Assembly (NCBI GenBank): GCA_016795035.1
Contig: JAEUIT010000052.1
Location: 1 to 42,789, forward strand
From: Phycisphaerae bacterium
GTDB taxonomy: Bacteria > Planctomycetota > Phycisphaerae > Phycisphaerales > SM1A02
Direction: 5' to 3'
DNA length: 42,789 bases
The notes under the pieces are model-generated. The model did not search any database. It worked only from the letters and a program-made list of their open reading frames with translations, and was not told the origin of the DNA. Position numbers and translations under genes: made by a program. Below, one piece after another: positions 41,867 to 42,789 of the stretch (position 1 is the first letter of the stretch; the number at the start of each line of letters is the position of its first letter).

Positions 41867-42424
41867 TCAGCCGTCCTTCCCGGTCTCCTCTCCGACTCCA
41901 CGTTGCACGGGGGAAAGCCCAAGGGCGAAACACGACTGCTCTTCCGTCGATCCTTCGCGCACGGGCTGACGTTCGCCGGTCGGTTCGAAGCCGAGCGCGC
42001 GGTAGAACTCGACGGCGCTCGGATTGGTGTCGTCGACCCAGAGGCGAAGGTGCTTCGCCCCGCGCGCGCGGGCCCAGTCGATCGCGGCGTCGATGAGTTG
42101 CCGCCCGAGCCCGCAACGGCGCACCTCGGGATCGATCCAGAGCGCCGTGAGATACGCATGGCCTTCAACCCGCGGGCAAAGGAACGTGATCGCTGTTCCG
42201 CACGCGCGCTCGCCGTCGAGCGCGACGAAGTTCACGCACCGATCGCGCCACGCGGCAACCGCTCCGCCGACCTGCGCCGCGAGTTCATGCCAATACGAGT
42301 CGGGAAAGGCGGACTCTTCCTCGAACGCGCCGGCGCCGAACGCATACGGCGCGTCGCGAAGCGCGCGAAGCCGCGCGTCCTTGATGCGCATGCCTTCATC
42401 CGATTGAAACGCTCGAAGTTCCAT
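41867..42424 (-). CDS. GNAT-family N-acetyltransferase
   Basis: 185 residues. An acetyl-CoA-dependent transferase with the full GNAT pattern: MRIKDARLRALRDAPYAFG near the start, YLTALWIDPEVRRCGLGRQLIDAAIDWARARG with the RRCGLG pyrophosphate loop, and LWVDDTNPSAVEFYRALGF at the end. The FGAGAFEEE segment resembles RimI/YbbJ-type members that act on small molecules or protein N-termini. The substrate is unknown. Confidence 0.9.
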   Translation of the reverse strand: MELRAFQSDEGMRIKDARLRALRDAPYAFGAGAFEEESAFPDSYWHELAAQVGGAVAAWRDRCVNFVALDGERACGTAITFLCPRVEGHAYLTALWIDPEVRRCGLGRQLIDAAIDWARARGAKHLRLWVDDTNPSAVEFYRALGFEPTGERQPVREGSTEEQSCFALGLSPVQRGVGEETGKDG

Positions 42425-42496
42425 TTGTGTGCCTTACGCGTACTCCGCTCCGCACGGACGCCAGTGAGCATCAGTCTTCGTCGTGGTTCACGCTGC

Positions 42497-42576
42497 ACCC
42501 CCTCCGTCATCGCTACGCGATGCCACCTCCCCCGCGAGCGCGGGGGAGGATTTCGTCTTGCATCCTCCCCCAGCTC
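42497..42576. repeat. Intergenic palindromic repeat cluster 3, interrupted by the IS
   Basis: It contains a complete GGGGGAGG stem-loop (42526-42549, inner pairs GCG/CGC), a CATCGC-TAC-GCGATG hairpin before it, and the left arm TCCTCCCCCAGC (42563-42574). The IS starts two bases later at 42577. The missing right arm is at 1235-1246. Confidence 0.8.
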
Positions 42577-42624
42577 TGTTCGGACCGGACACATCCTTGG
42601 CAGGTGTGCGGAGACATCCTTGGC
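42577..42624. repeat. IS terminal inverted repeat, distal end
   Basis: It begins TGTTCGGACC and carries ACATCCTTGGC twice. It differs from the other end (1183-1230, inverted) at two of 48 positions. Confidence 0.85.
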
Positions 42625-42635
42625 GGTGATCTCGA

Positions 42636-42789
42636 TCATCGCATATCGCCGTCCGGTGCGGCGCGCAGGTCGATCCGGCGTACGAGGAGCTTGCGGTACC
42701 GCACCTCGTACACCCCGTCTCGATCGGTTGGCCGCACGCCCACGTCGCGGCCCTCGAGCGCCTTCCCCACGCGGAAGGTCCGACCGCAG
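42636..42789 (-). CDS. IS481-family transposase, C-terminal part
   Basis: In the frame set by the main transposase this part encodes the C-terminal small beta domain (RLSFCGRTFRVGKALEG, VRYRKLLVRRIDL, then APDGDMR) and stops at TGA 42636-42638. It is the same gene as 1-1130, cut by the window edge. Confidence 0.87.
   Translation of the reverse strand, partial: CGRTFRVGKALEGRDVGVRPTDRDGVYEVRYRKLLVRRIDLRAAPDGDMR

Larger units (their letters stand above)
42577..42789 (-). mobile_element. IS481-type insertion sequence, 3' portion (runs off the right edge)
   Basis: It holds the 48-bp inverted repeat (42577-42624), the transposase stop and the last 50 or so codons. Its final 141 bases equal the first 141 of the window. 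With 142-1230 it makes one 1302-bp element. Confidence 0.88.

Overview
The window reads as chromosomal DNA of a G+C-rich, Gram-negative-type planctomycete, most likely of the Phycisphaerae. Three secreted proteins end in the dockerin-like DxNGDGxV...DLGxLLGAWG tail that is common in that class, one membrane protein ends in a zinc ribbon of the kind frequent there, and kdsA shows that an LPS core is made. The taxonomic call is inference from these signatures. The gene content is mostly ordinary core metabolism plus envelope and secreted proteins; I see no phage, CRISPR array, plasmid replication gene, tRNA or rRNA.

Ends: bases 1-141 are repeated exactly at 42649-42789. Joined through that overlap, the two partial transposase pieces become one intact 380-residue IS481-type transposase, inside a 1302-bp element with 48-bp inverted ends. 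The element sits in the loop of a G+C-rich intergenic palindrome. The sequence therefore behaves as a closed loop in an assembly, although its genes look chromosomal.

Layout: 1-1230 IS; 1231-1573 palindromic repeats; 1574-4257 (minus) hypothetical, trpG/pabA-like, zinc-ribbon membrane protein, DUF1444; 4489-7108 kdsA, mcsA, mcsB; 7150-10428 pterin carbinolamine dehydratase, gluQ, DUF192 lipoprotein, PP2C phosphatase; 10492-14875 cupin, riboflavin synthase, beta-propeller protein, purH; 14876-15474 a second repeat cluster with a dockerin-coding remnant; 15475-18297 two secreted propeller-like proteins with dockerin-like tails; 18423-18977 nuoC; 19071-24138 an RND efflux operon with its TetR regulator and a palindromic operator; 24182-26880 DUF6265, VOC protein, a double-HxlR regulator, an SPFH protein and a 35-residue membrane ORF; 26988-31438 META lipoprotein, a DEAD-box helicase with a long leader, DUF1697, DUF1572 and a PstS-like protein; 31443-38514 a bitopic lipoprotein, a GH172/DUF2961 protein, an S41 peptidase, a dockerin-tail protein and a trypsin-like protease; 38661-42424 moaA, a DUF1801 protein with a histone-like tail, an alpha/beta hydrolase, a VOC protein and a GNAT enzyme; then repeats and the IS again.

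The most interesting signal is not a gene. The 8-mer CTGCAACG (either strand) occurs 29 times, against 1-2 expected by my rough composition estimate. In 28 of 29 cases it is preceded by G or C, and it is usually followed two bases later by GA(G). It lies in many reading frames, in genes and in intergenic DNA, on both strands, about once per 1.5 kb. That is the behaviour of a genome-wide DNA signal such as an uptake sequence or recombination hotspot, and I do not know this one.
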